DNA of 64,000 nucleotides from Lewinellaceae bacterium (GTDB taxonomy: Bacteria > Bacteroidota > Bacteroidia > Chitinophagales > Saprospiraceae). The position numbers were made by a program, and so were the translations under genes. The stretch lies in the NCBI GenBank assembly GCA_020636105.1, contig JACJYL010000001.1:3224001-3288000 (forward strand), written 5' to 3'. Numbering within the stretch: the stretch's first letter is position 1; every line of letters begins with the position of its first letter. Positions 8,470-17,655 of this stretch are shown one piece after another. Under the pieces are notes generated by a model that saw nothing but the letters and a program-made list of their open reading frames with translations, did no database searches and was not told where the DNA came from.

Positions 8470-8556
8470 CCCGCCATAGGCCTGCACCGTACACAAAGTG
8501 TCGGTGGGAAACCGATAGGTCGGGAGTCCGAAATCACGGTTGGCACCAGTGATTTC
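8470..8556. repeat. Compound palindrome D between cassette genes
   Basis: Two stem-loops side by side. The first (8470-8524) has CCCGCCATAGG against CCTAT...CGGG with an inner ACAC/GTGT stem. The second (8530-8556) pairs GAAATCAC with GTGATTTC perfectly. It lies directly downstream of the 8583-9590 gene, the position an attC site would take. Its boxes are less clear than those of sites A and B. Confidence 0.5.
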
Positions 8557-8582
8557 AGCCTTTAATATTCCACACAGGCTTT

Positions 8583-9590
8583 TTATTTTCTTGGATTAAT
8601 CTCGTAATTCAATTTAAATTGTTTTTCTCCTTTAGTAATTTCTTTTCCATTATCATCATAGAAAATACAAGGAATTTTAAATTCATTTGTTGTCCAACAA
8701 ATTATCATTCCTTTGAAAGATTCAGCTCCAACATCAGTTTTGCATTTACAATCTATTTTCCCATTTTTATCGTATTGTTTCATTTCGATTTGTTCGCCAT
8801 TGTAAAAATTCTCTTGAATAATTACGCCGTTTGAACCCCACTTTTTCTTAAAAATTCCTGTTTCTTTAATTTGGTAATTCTCTTCTTGAATTTCACCTGT
8901 TTCGAAGTAATTTCTAAAATAGACATCACCAACTTTTGAAGTAGGATTGTAGAAATATTCGGATTCTATATTATTCGAAGCATAGAATTTTGTCATTGTC
9001 GCTTCAATTAATTTGCTATCCTTGTAAAAACTTTCTGTAATTGTACTATACATCTTAACTACCCACTTTCCCTGTCTTTGTCCAAATTTATCTTTTCTAT
9101 TTATGGTATCTCCGTCTACTATCTCAAACTGAATTGGAAAGGTTAAATACAACTCTTTTGTTTCTTCTATTTCTTCCCCATTCAAAAGAATAACTTCGGG
9201 TATAACATTTAAGTTGTTGATTTCAATTTCAACTTCTCGATATTTTGAAGCTCCAATTTCCACTAATTCTCCTCTTTCATCAATTACTTTTCCTTTAACT
9301 CTAAATTGTAATTTTAAGGTGTCATTTGAAATTTCAGATTCACAAAATAATTTACCTTTTTCCATTGATTTAACTCCAATAGATAATTTCAATTTTTCCT
9401 TTTCTTTAGTTTTACTAATTATACGATTCCGATATTTTTTCTTTTCTCCATCTCCAAATATTGTTTCTACAAAAAACATTTCTTCTTCTGTGTGAATTTC
9501 CGAAATGATATTGAAATTACATTCCAATTGTCCAAAGATTGGATTTGAGATTATAAACAGAAAAATTATCAATTGAAATGTAGTCTTCAT
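8583..9590 (-). CDS. Secreted protein with YwqK/MORN-like repeats (cassette gene)
   Basis: 335 residues from MKTTFQLIIF at 9590, with a signal peptide ending near PIFGQ; the upstream extension to 9731 runs through a palindrome. Residues about 180-300 carry tandem YxxGxI/EENxY-type units (YFRNYFETGEIQEENYQ, FKKKWGSNGVIIQENFYNG, MKQYDKNGKIDCKC), like the MORN_2/YwqK-type antitoxin-system repeats common in Bacteroidota. Role unknown; such proteins are often secreted or part of contact-dependent systems. Flanked by palindromes on both sides and AT-rich, so probably horizontally acquired. Confidence 0.6.
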   Translation of the reverse strand: MKTTFQLIIFLFIISNPIFGQLECNFNIISEIHTEEEMFFVETIFGDGEKKKYRNRIISKTKEKEKLKLSIGVKSMEKGKLFCESEISNDTLKLQFRVKGKVIDERGELVEIGASKYREVEIEINNLNVIPEVILLNGEEIEETKELYLTFPIQFEIVDGDTINRKDKFGQRQGKWVVKMYSTITESFYKDSKLIEATMTKFYASNNIESEYFYNPTSKVGDVYFRNYFETGEIQEENYQIKETGIFKKKWGSNGVIIQENFYNGEQIEMKQYDKNGKIDCKCKTDVGAESFKGMIICWTTNEFKIPCIFYDDNGKEITKGEKQFKLNYEINPRK

Positions 9591-9610
9591 TTTTTCTTTT
9601 TTGCTTGTGT

Positions 9611-9740
9611 GGAACGGTCTCGTGTATGAGCAGAGGCGGCCTAAAGCGATTTCTCTACCCATCTTTGATACTATTGCCAGTGATAATTTTATTTTCAATT
9701 TGCAGTTTTTGAAGCCATTGCATATAGCCAATGTTAGGCC
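9611..9740 (-). repeat. attC-like imperfect palindrome A
   Basis: On the minus strand it starts GGCCTAAC (9733-9740) and ends near ACCGTTCC (9611-9619). The inner arms CTATATGCAATGGC and GTATGAGCAGAGGC pair with few mismatches. Site B at 10367-10502 has the same plan and shares long blocks (ATGAGCAG.GGCGGCCT, TTGCCAGTGAT.ATTTTATTTTCAA). RYYYAAC at the start and GTT at the end are the core boxes of integron attC sites. Confidence 0.55.
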
Positions 9741-9746
9741 ATGTTT

Positions 9747-10277
9747 CTATTTTTCAAATTCCTTAATAAATTTAGTCACTTTATTTTTCATTGGTTCTAA
9801 AACATTATCAACCGCTAATAAATAATTTCCTACATCTTCAATATCTAGTTCTTGATCAAATAATTCATTAATTAATTTGGTGGCTTTCTTGAGTTTTCCT
9901 CTATCTCGAACCCTTCTTCCACTTTGATGTGCGCCTATTTCATTTCTTAAAAGATCAATCAATACAATTATGTCAATCTTGTTTTCTTTCCCATATTTCA
10001 GTAACTTTTTTTTATTTAGAATTCCAAAAAGCCTAATTACATAATTTTGATTCAACCACATTTGAATTCCTTGGGATGCTGTATTGAATAACTCACTTTT
10101 ATTTTCAGGTAAAGAAACATGAAATTTTATACCCCGATCTTGATAAAAATCAGGACTTGTATATTCATCTTTCTCTGGAAATTTTGAATAAAAAACAGCT
10201 CTTGTGAGTAAATGGTATCCCCACTGCAATTCAATTTCTTCACAAATTCCGGTGACTTCTTCTTTATTTAATTCCAT
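9747..10277 (-). CDS. Hypothetical protein with HEPN-like RNxxxxH motif (cassette gene)
   Basis: 176 residues, all helical in appearance, no signal peptide. Residues 105-117 read IVLIDLLRNEIGAH: Arg111, Asn112 and His117 form the R-[NHD]-x4-H signature of HEPN domains, many of which are RNases in toxin-antitoxin and abortive-infection systems. The family match rests on this motif and the helical context only. The gene sits between two attC-like sites (B upstream, A downstream) with the core boxes facing correctly, so it forms one complete cassette. No antitoxin-like partner is adjacent. Confidence 0.55.
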   Translation of the reverse strand: MELNKEEVTGICEEIELQWGYHLLTRAVFYSKFPEKDEYTSPDFYQDRGIKFHVSLPENKSELFNTASQGIQMWLNQNYVIRLFGILNKKKLLKYGKENKIDIIVLIDLLRNEIGAHQSGRRVRDRGKLKKATKLINELFDQELDIEDVGNYLLAVDNVLEPMKNKVTKFIKEFEK

Positions 10278-10366
10278 TTGCTTTTTTGTTAACTTTAAAG
10301 ATGTGACGACATGTATAAGGTAATATCTAATATGATAGAATGAAAGATGTAATCAATTCATTATAT

Positions 10367-10502
10367 GGCCTAACGGCCGGGGACATGAGCAGTGGCGGCC
10401 TCAGAACGATTTTCCTTCCCGGTCCAGACACCCTTGCCAGTGATGATTTTATTTTCAAATTATATATTTCCAAAGCCATTGTCTTATGGCCAATGTTATC
10501 GG
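10367..10502 (-). repeat. attC-like imperfect palindrome B
   Basis: On the minus strand it runs from CGATAACATTGG (near 10490-10502) to CCGTTAGGCC (10367-10376). The arms CATAAGACAATGGC and CATGAGCAGTGGC pair with one bulged base and two wobble-like differences, the bulge being a hallmark of attC folding. Highly similar to site A. Confidence 0.55.
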
Positions 10503-10974
10503 GGTTTTCTCACACTCATAACCCTTAACCGTGAACCCACACAAAATTTCCAGATCCCGCTTGTCATCTCCAGGCTTCCCGATCATATAAATTCACACGT
10601 TGCAATACTCTTTACTCAAATCCCGGACCCAACGATGTTCCAAGTGAGCATCTCTCTTTTTTCAGAGCAAAACCTGGCATCGTCCTCTTTCAATTTTTAA
10701 AATCACCGATAACTCAAAGGAATGTCTACGCTTCTCCCCAACACTTCGGCTTCCCGACACAACCTCCTGCGTAGACATTTGACTTTGTCGAATCTCCGAT
10801 TTCAGTTGGACCTGCCTTCAGGCGAACCCGTTGCCAGGCTACTGGAAAATGATCTTATAGGGAACTCCTTTGATCTGATTTTTTAAAATCTTGCCCTAAT
10901 TTACATTATTTGCGACAAAAGGGCTACTGCTTATTGCGTAAAATCGCTTTATAAACAAAGAGCGGTCAAAGAAT
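10503..10974. other. Decayed accessory DNA without a recognisable gene
   Basis: Holds the second copy of the 47-bp repeat and a short minus-strand MSTQEVVSGSRS frame from 10778 that has no family resemblance. Nothing else in it can be assigned. It separates the cassette region from the IS91-like relic. Confidence 0.5.
10764..10810. repeat. 47-bp direct repeat, copy 2
   Basis: Same orientation as copy 1 at 8418-8464, with one difference (A to T at position 21). Sequences beyond the repeat diverge at once on both sides. Confidence 0.85.
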
Positions 10975-12180
10975 TTACATTTTTGAGGCTATTTCATTAT
11001 TTTTGGACATAGCAGTACATGGCTTCATCGCTTTTGGATAAAGCATTACAAGGTTTGCTGTTGTGTCTGCCTGGCCTGACGGTGGACCTCGTTCCTTATG
11101 CAGGATGTGTCGCACCAGATACGTGCCATCTGATTGGATGGGATCGATTTCAAAGTCGGTTCCTCCACAGTGTTCGCACTCATAAGGTTTTGTGTCGAGT
11201 AAAATCTTTAGTATTTGGATGACTGTCCTGACCGTCTGGCCATTTCGTTTAAGTTGATCAGGGATTTGATCTTTAATTTTTTGATAACTCACAGCTGAGT
11301 GCAGCCCATAGTGCCTTACTTTTTGGAAGTACGGAGGTAATTGGTGTTGCAGCAGCATTTGCATGGCTACCAGAGGGGGTAAGTCGCGGTATTTTTTTGG
11401 TGCCGCTTGTCCATAATAAAAGTCTTCCCGGTATAATCGATCCACCCACAGCAAATTACCCATTTGGTCAAACTTGGCGAGGTGGGCATAACGGCTGTTA
11501 TCTGTAGGCTCAATAGCATACCCTGAAAAATATAACAAAATTTCCTGGTCTTCGGTTAAGGCTATACACCCGCCTGTGGGATTAAACATCACATCCGTAA
11601 AATCGTGTTGTTGTGTCCAGATAATGTTGCCTTCATTGTCCAGTTTGGTAATTCCCGCTAATGAATTATTCTGCGAACCAATACCCCCACTATAAAAAAA
11701 TAAATCACCCTCAAGTGATTCAATTAATGCTTGGGCCAGTTTCAAACCCTCTCCCTGATAGGTTTTGAACCAAAGACTATCTCCGTTTTGATCAAATTTC
11801 ATTATAAAAGTAGACTGATCGTTACCAAGATATAGCGTTCCTGCCAATAAAAAATTATTATCCAATGATTTTATTAAACACCGACTGTTCCCGGCAAATA
11901 ATGGATCGGTTGGAGGGATATAAGTGTAATTTTTTTTAAAAATCACGTCTCCACTTTCGGCTTCTAACTTGATAATACCCACGCATGGCTTATTATTATT
12001 ATCTCCACAATACGATCTTGTAACTAGATAAATTCCGGTACTATCAACCAAAATACCCCTAGATTCATCATCATTTTCTGCTCCGGGAATCAACTCGTAA
12101 GATTGTTGCCAGGTAATGGTCTGGGCATATAAATGCAGAGAAGAAAAAAGCAAAACAATAAAGAGAATATATTTAATCAT
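10975..12180 (-). pseudogene. Chimera: B2 secreted-protein N-terminus fused to IS91-like transposase C-terminus
   Basis: 401 codons. Residues 1-258 are a close paralogue of the 12787-14310 protein: same signal peptide type (LLFSSLHLYAQ), same ITWQQSYELIPGAENDD start, and over 70 bp of identical DNA near 11468-11537. From codon 259 the sequence switches to AAPKKYRDLPPLVAMQM, PPYFQKVRHYGLHS and PYECEHCGGTDFEI, which is the end of an IS91-family (Y2 rolling-circle) transposase, including its C-terminal CxxC. The secreted protein has lost its C-terminal half and T9SS sorting domain, so even if expressed it could not be sorted normally. The rest of the transposase is absent. Confidence 0.8.
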
Positions 12181-12209
12181 GGCATGCCGATTTTTATAAG
12201 TAAAAAAGG

Positions 12210-12240
12210 TATGCTCCTCTGGTTTATTCAGAGGAGCATA
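12210..12240 (-). terminator. Terminator after the A2 remnant
   Basis: TATGCTCCTCTG pairs with CAGAGGAGCATA; on the minus strand a T-rich run (CCTTTTTTACTT) follows. It occupies the same place as the hairpin at 14344-14373 behind gene A1, with different stem bases but the same fold. Confidence 0.75.
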
Positions 12241-12249
12241 TTTATTGTT

Positions 12250-12758
12250 TTATTCAAGAATAATGAATTTCTGACTTTGAATTTGTTTATTTGGCTGTTC
12301 CAATACAGCAACAAACAAACCTTTTCCTAACTTATCCGTATTGAGCGTTAAAGGGTTCGTCGGGTTGTTTTTTAAATAAACCAATTTACCCAATCCATTG
12401 TAAACTGTCAGGCGGGTATTGCCCCCATTGTCGGCTACCGGCCATTCAATGGTTATTATTCCACGGGCAGGATTGGGAAAAATGAAAAAATCATAGGTAA
12501 CCTCCGTCTGTTGAAGTTTTTCTCGCCCGACAGCTTCTTGCTGGAGTCTTGCATTAGGTCCGTTTACCGGCATGCTCATGGCCTGGGTAAATAAAGGCAG
12601 TTCCGGGTTGAACAATTCTCCTTTTAAAAATGTCAACAGACCTTTGGCATAAAAAGATTCCGGTGTTTCTCCATCAGCGATAGTACGTAGTTTTTCTTCG
12701 TCCGTTTCCGTTAAAACATAATCGCCTTCCTGGATTTTTCGGTCGAGGTTCAGTAATG
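12250..12758 (-). pseudogene. A2 remnant: C-terminus of a second metalloprotease-type T9SS protein
   Basis: About 170 codons equivalent to the last part of the 14383-17619 protein: LLNLDRKIQEGDYVL, GETPESFYAKGL, then a T9SS type A domain (FFIFPNPARGIITIEW, LTVYNGLGKLVY, KLGKGLFVAVLEQ). No start codon or signal peptide belongs to it; homology begins 28 bp after the stop of B1. A 163-bp stretch (12596-12758) is identical to 14729-14891, while the sorting domain beyond it differs at many positions, which points to gene conversion or a recent recombination. The rest of the gene has been deleted. Confidence 0.82.
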
Positions 12759-12786
12759 TAGTAAAGGTTGGTGGACTGATTTGAGC

Positions 12787-14310
12787 CTACTCCACCGCCA
12801 CCACCTTCCGTACCGCCACTTGCCTGCCCTCTGAAAAGACCACCACATAAAACAAACCTCCATTTGGTAGTGAAAATACCTGCTCACTTTGGATCCATTT
12901 TTCTGTAAACAGCAGTTGCCCCAGGGAGCTGTACAGGCGGATTTCAGCATTGGGCGGCAGGGTTTCTGCGAGGAGGTGGAATTGTTTGTCGGAGGTGGGG
13001 TTTGGCGCGAGGATGATATTATCAGATTCCGGTAAAGTAATTTCTTCTGTCCCGACAATAAGATTGTTATATCCGGTGCAATCATCCGCATCAAAACAAC
13101 CTTCACTATCTAATTTTACTACCCAGGCATTGTAATTGGACGTTTCCACAATTTCAGTAGTGCCAACTGCTACCAGGCTGCCATCCGGACATTCATCCAC
13201 GTCCCGAAACTTAAAAAAGGCAGCAGGCATTTCATCGAGAAAATATCCACGCTGCCAGAGCAATTCCCCGTCTGATGATATTTTGGCAATCCAGCCCTGG
13301 TAATTTTCAGGAAAATTTTCGGGATTCCACATTTGTCCATAGGCAAGGATACTACCATCTCCGGTTACGGACATCGATAACAGATATTGACGTCCAATGC
13401 TCGGTGGAATAAACTCCCACAGAATATTGCCATCATTATCAAATTTGGTGATCATGGGCAGGTTGTTAATAGCAATTGGCTCTGCAATGAAAGAGTCTAT
13501 CATTACGGAGCCGGCAAAATTTCCGTCCGGTAACCTTTTGAGTACTTCACCATAAAGGAATTGTTCCTGATAAAGGCGGTCCACCCATAATAAGTTTCCC
13601 TCCTCATCAAACTTGGCGAGGTGGGCATAACGGCTGTTATCTGTAGGCTCAATAGCATACCCTGAAAAATATAACATGATTTCCTGGTCTTCGGTTAAGG
13701 CTATACCACCATGAGCAGGATTAAACATAATATCAGAAAAGTCATGCTGTTTTTCCCAAATAATATTGCCCTCACTATCCAATTTGGTAATGTCAATTTC
13801 TGTAATGCCATCGTTATTAAAACCGTCGCTATGCAAAAAAAGATCTCCTTCAGGAGATTCAATAATGGCATTTGGTACATCTTTTGATTCTCCTACATAG
13901 CTTTTAAACCATATACTATCACCGTTGGTATCAAATTTTAATAAAAAAAGGGATTGTTCATAATCGATATAAAGAATGCCTGCCAGCAGATAGTTTCCAT
14001 CCATCGTTTTTATTAAACATCTTTCGACTCCCGAAAACATTGACGTTACGGGAGGAATATAGGTGTACTTTTTTCTGAAAATCACCTCTCCATCCTCTGG
14101 ATTGAGTTTTATGATTCCGACACAAGGACTTTCTTCACACCAGGTTTGGGTTATCAGATATATCCCGGTACTGTCAGAAATAACACCCCTTGAATCATCA
14201 TCATTTTCTAACCCCGGTTCCAATTCATAGGATTGTTGCCAGATTGGAGTTTGGGCACTCAAAAATGTTAAAGAAAAAAATAAAACAACAAAAAGTATAT
14301 TCTTAAACAT
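12787..14310 (-). CDS. T9SS-sorted repeat protein (B1)
   Basis: 507 residues from MFKNILFVVLFF (ATG at 14310, matching the start of its paralogue). The signal peptide ends FLSAQ. Residues 20-410 contain repeated units of the type ITKLDSEGNIIWEK, LAKFDEEGNLLWVDRL, ITKFDNDGNILWEF and IAKISSDGELLWQRG. These resemble delta-60/beta-propeller repeats of secreted Bacteroidota proteins. The C-terminal 80 residues form a T9SS type A sorting domain (NIILAPNPTSDKQFHL, LYSSLGQLLF, LPNGGLFYVVV). Such proteins cross the outer membrane by the type IX system and are released or anchored to the surface. No enzymatic motif seen. Confidence 0.85.
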   Translation of the reverse strand: MFKNILFVVLFFSLTFLSAQTPIWQQSYELEPGLENDDDSRGVISDSTGIYLITQTWCEESPCVGIIKLNPEDGEVIFRKKYTYIPPVTSMFSGVERCLIKTMDGNYLLAGILYIDYEQSLFLLKFDTNGDSIWFKSYVGESKDVPNAIIESPEGDLFLHSDGFNNDGITEIDITKLDSEGNIIWEKQHDFSDIMFNPAHGGIALTEDQEIMLYFSGYAIEPTDNSRYAHLAKFDEEGNLLWVDRLYQEQFLYGEVLKRLPDGNFAGSVMIDSFIAEPIAINNLPMITKFDNDGNILWEFIPPSIGRQYLLSMSVTGDGSILAYGQMWNPENFPENYQGWIAKISSDGELLWQRGYFLDEMPAAFFKFRDVDECPDGSLVAVGTTEIVETSNYNAWVVKLDSEGCFDADDCTGYNNLIVGTEEITLPESDNIILAPNPTSDKQFHLLAETLPPNAEIRLYSSLGQLLFTEKWIQSEQVFSLPNGGLFYVVVFSEGRQVAVRKVVAVE

Positions 14311-14343
14311 GATATCCGGATTTTTAATCACCTTTTATAAATA

Positions 14344-14373
14344 GGTACTCCCTTGAAAAATCAAAGGAGTACC
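14344..14373 (-). terminator. Terminator after A1
   Basis: GGTACTCCTTTG and CAAGGGAGTACC pair on the minus strand with one wobble, about 10 bp after the A1 stop codon and before the start of B1. Downstream bases are A/T-rich. Confidence 0.75.
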
Positions 14374-14382
14374 ATTGTTTTT

Positions 14383-17300
14383 CTATTCCACTATAATGAA
14401 TTTTCGACTTTGTATTTGTTTGTTATATTGTTCCAAAACGGCGACAAACAAGCCTTTTCCAAGTTTTCTTGTGTCAAGGGTAACCGGAGTATGCGGATTA
14501 GGGATACTATAAACCAATTTTCCCCATCCGTTATAGACTGTCAATACAAAACCTCTCTCATTGTCGGCTGGTTGCCAATCAAAAGTGATGGTTTCCCGGG
14601 CCGGGTTGGGATAAATCCTCAGTTCCTGGAATTCAGATTGGGAAGAGGAAGAAATTCTTTCAACATTATTTTCTCTCATTAATGCTTTAGGCCCGTTTAC
14701 CGGCATGCTCATATTTTGGGTAAAATCAGGCAGTTCCGGGTTGAACAATTCTCCTTTTAAAAATGTCAACAGACCTTTGGCATAAAAAGATTCCGGTGTT
14801 TCTCCATCAGCGATAGTACGTAGTTTTTCTTCGTCCGTTTCCGTTAAAACATAATCGCCTTCCTGGATTTTTCGGTCGAGGTTCAGTAATGCAATGGTCA
14901 CAAAAGCGTTATCATTGCTGTTTTGTAAAGGATAATTGGCGATCAAAGTTCCGGCTTCGGTCAGTGCCCCGGTTTCCTGTTTAAACCCGATCAAATATCG
15001 TTTGGTATCAATATTTTCTTCGGAAACCAGTAAACTTTCCACTTCCGCGTGATCTCCCTGTTCCTGGTATTGATGAACCAGTCCCCAAAAAACCCGATCC
15101 TTTTCCGCTTCCATAGTTGCAAGGATTTCCTCACTTCCAGGCACACCTTGCAATGCTGCTATTTGAGTTTTTATTTCCAGTAACCTTTCTTTGGTGATCG
15201 GACCGCCCGGGGGTAATTGGGTATTTCCGCACGCTGAAGATTCTCCTTGATCTGATTGATTCTCAAAATTATTAGCGACATTGCAGGTGCTGTTGATATC
15301 ACATTTGGGAATAATGCTTGGATCAGGGTCAATGCTTGGATCTGGGTGGTGATATTTAAAAAAATCAGTATTTCCGGTCGAATTGATATGAAATATATTA
15401 AAACCGGCCTGGGTGAAATAATTCCATACAGCCGGTAACAACTGATTGGAAGATTGCTGATCAGAAAAACTGCCGGATATTCCAAAGAAATTCGAATAAT
15501 GCACATCATAGGTATTGTCAAATTCCTGTCGGGTAAAAAACATATTGGTATTATCTCCCCGGGCGTTGATGCCAAAGAAGTCATCCCCATAAATATTACA
15601 ATCAATAGATTTATCGAACAAAATTCCGCCTGTTTGTTCCAGATCGATAGCTGCCGAAGAGTTGAAAAATTTATTATTTGTTATTGCATAACCACTTAGT
15701 CCATTAACACAAACCCCAAAAACATTGTCAAGAAATACATTTCCCAGAACAAATATTCTGTTTATGGTTGATCCATACACGCCTACTATATTGTTGGAGA
15801 ATTCATTTCTTAAAGCAGGATCGTTTTCATGGCCGATATTTACAGAATGAGTCTCGCCAAGTGTATTGGAGCAATCTATGGCATGTTCAATACCTGAAAA
15901 ATCGCTACCGGTAATATCCATACTCGCATTAAAAGTCAATACCCCGTATTTGTTCAGTCTTTTGAAGGCACAATCATGCACACGAATACCTTTGGTTGCC
16001 CAGTTGGAAATACCATAGTTGGCCGTTCCATCATCGTTTTCAAAAGTACAGCCAATAAAAGCGCTGTAATTTTGAAAATCGTATTTTCTGAATTCGGCGC
16101 TGCGGTAGTTGTTGTAAAAATATGATTTTTCGGCATAAACAAACCCGCCGTGATAGGCGTAATTATCCGTCCAGGGCGAGCGGGTGGATATGGCATGGCG
16201 GGCGTATTCAAGGGTAGCTTCTTTTAAAATTACAAACCCCGGGCCATTCGGAAACAAGGGGTAAGTTTCACTCTCCATCCCCGGGTAATGAAGATCAGCA
16301 TCGTTGCCCATAACATAAATTCTTCCCCATTGGCCTTCGTCACATTTATCCCACATGGTTTTATTGTGGGTGATGGTACCGCCATCGACAAAAAGTCGGG
16401 CTCCCCGTTCCACAATAATATTGGCATCCGTAGGCAGACCTATTCTGCATCTTATCGTCAATTGGGCCCCTGTTTTTACAATGACGTCAGTAGTCAGTTT
16501 TTTATCTACATCCCAGACCACCTGACCGTCACCATTTATTCCGGCATCATTTGTGATAATAATATCATAACTTTCATCCTTGTTACAATAGTCAGTGATT
16601 ACTGCTTTATAAAGATCTGTACAATCTCCGTTGGCTCCACATTTTCCTTCCAGGAAATAATTTATTCTTGCTAATTGACAACGGGATAAAGCTCTTGTGT
16701 AATCAGGCCATCCATCCATCATATTGTTGGTATTCCCAAAATTCCAGGTATCACAGCAATGACCATTATCCTGAGTATGATGGAATAATCCCAATGCATG
16801 ACCCAATTCGTGTGCCAGCAGTTTTGTGCTTTCTCCCAACGCATAAAGCGGGTCAGGATCCGGCGCTTCAAAATAGCTGTAAAAAACATTGGAAATAACC
16901 ACAAATTTCTCTTCATCTACCGGTATTCCAGCTGAATACCCTCTGAATTTATGAATTTCAACATTCTGGTTAAATGTTACCCCTTCAATGAAAAGGTGAA
17001 TGGCATTATCTATCAATTCAGAGCCTGGCGGGAAATCACCATCAGGATTATGGGTTACCCAAAAATCGTACACGTTACAGTTTTGAGCAGTTGCCTGATC
17101 CCAAAAATCACTGTCCTGGTGAAATAAAACAGGAGAATCCCTGATAAACCTGACACGTGAATCAACAACCAGATCTGACGGACACCCGCCTACTTGTTGG
17201 GACAGCGGGATCAATTCAGAATACATCCAGTTTAGTTGTTCAATTACTTCATCTATTATGGCAATGTGCTCCGGTGTATTTTGAAAATTTCTGGCAGGTA

Positions 17301-17619
17301 ATCCGGCATCCCGCTGAATTACATGAACAACCAGGCGAACATTTCTCAAAGGAGTGTATTCCGGAACAATCGGGGCGTACTTCGAAAAGTCATCACAGCC
17401 GACCTCAGGAAGATTAAAAATCAAATCATTGCAAGGAACCTGTTTTGGGTCCTGAGTCGGGTCTTGCGTAAAACACTCCATTTCTTCTGAAGGGATTTGA
17501 GTAGCCGGCTCAGGTTCCTGAGCGTTTATGAATCTACCAGAGAAAAGCAAAATGAAGAACAAAACATGTTTAAAAACCGAAAGCAGAGGTCGATTAGCGG
17601 AAATTGCCAATTTTTTCAT
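14383..17619 (-). CDS. Secreted zinc metalloprotease with beta-helix and T9SS domain (A1)
   Basis: 1078 residues. The N-terminal hydrophobic segment (FKHVLFFILLFSGRFINAQ) is the signal peptide. The metzincin-type zinc site HELGHALGLFH begins at His270 (HExxHxxGxxH, with Glu271 catalytic), and a Met-turn candidate NMMDGW follows about 30 residues later. This arrangement suggests an M43/pappalysin-like or related metzincin. Residues about 370-760 look like a right-handed parallel beta-helix (repeated NxF/GxxxN turns such as FVYAEKSYFYNNYRS, YGVLTFNASMDITGSDF). The end is a T9SS sorting domain (RIYPNPARETITFDW ... GLFVAVLEQ). Probably a cell-surface or released protease acting on polymers. First gene of a tandemly duplicated A-B block. 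Confidence 0.87.
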   Translation of the reverse strand: MKKLAISANRPLLSVFKHVLFFILLFSGRFINAQEPEPATQIPSEEMECFTQDPTQDPKQVPCNDLIFNLPEVGCDDFSKYAPIVPEYTPLRNVRLVVHVIQRDAGLPARNFQNTPEHIAIIDEVIEQLNWMYSELIPLSQQVGGCPSDLVVDSRVRFIRDSPVLFHQDSDFWDQATAQNCNVYDFWVTHNPDGDFPPGSELIDNAIHLFIEGVTFNQNVEIHKFRGYSAGIPVDEEKFVVISNVFYSYFEAPDPDPLYALGESTKLLAHELGHALGLFHHTQDNGHCCDTWNFGNTNNMMDGWPDYTRALSRCQLARINYFLEGKCGANGDCTDLYKAVITDYCNKDESYDIIITNDAGINGDGQVVWDVDKKLTTDVIVKTGAQLTIRCRIGLPTDANIIVERGARLFVDGGTITHNKTMWDKCDEGQWGRIYVMGNDADLHYPGMESETYPLFPNGPGFVILKEATLEYARHAISTRSPWTDNYAYHGGFVYAEKSYFYNNYRSAEFRKYDFQNYSAFIGCTFENDDGTANYGISNWATKGIRVHDCAFKRLNKYGVLTFNASMDITGSDFSGIEHAIDCSNTLGETHSVNIGHENDPALRNEFSNNIVGVYGSTINRIFVLGNVFLDNVFGVCVNGLSGYAITNNKFFNSSAAIDLEQTGGILFDKSIDCNIYGDDFFGINARGDNTNMFFTRQEFDNTYDVHYSNFFGISGSFSDQQSSNQLLPAVWNYFTQAGFNIFHINSTGNTDFFKYHHPDPSIDPDPSIIPKCDINSTCNVANNFENQSDQGESSACGNTQLPPGGPITKERLLEIKTQIAALQGVPGSEEILATMEAEKDRVFWGLVHQYQEQGDHAEVESLLVSEENIDTKRYLIGFKQETGALTEAGTLIANYPLQNSNDNAFVTIALLNLDRKIQEGDYVLTETDEEKLRTIADGETPESFYAKGLLTFLKGELFNPELPDFTQNMSMPVNGPKALMRENNVERISSSSQSEFQELRIYPNPARETITFDWQPADNERGFVLTVYNGWGKLVYSIPNPHTPVTLDTRKLGKGLFVAVLEQYNKQIQSRKFIIVE

Positions 17620-17655
17620 AATTTTAAAAGTTTTAAGTTTTTAACTAATTCACTT

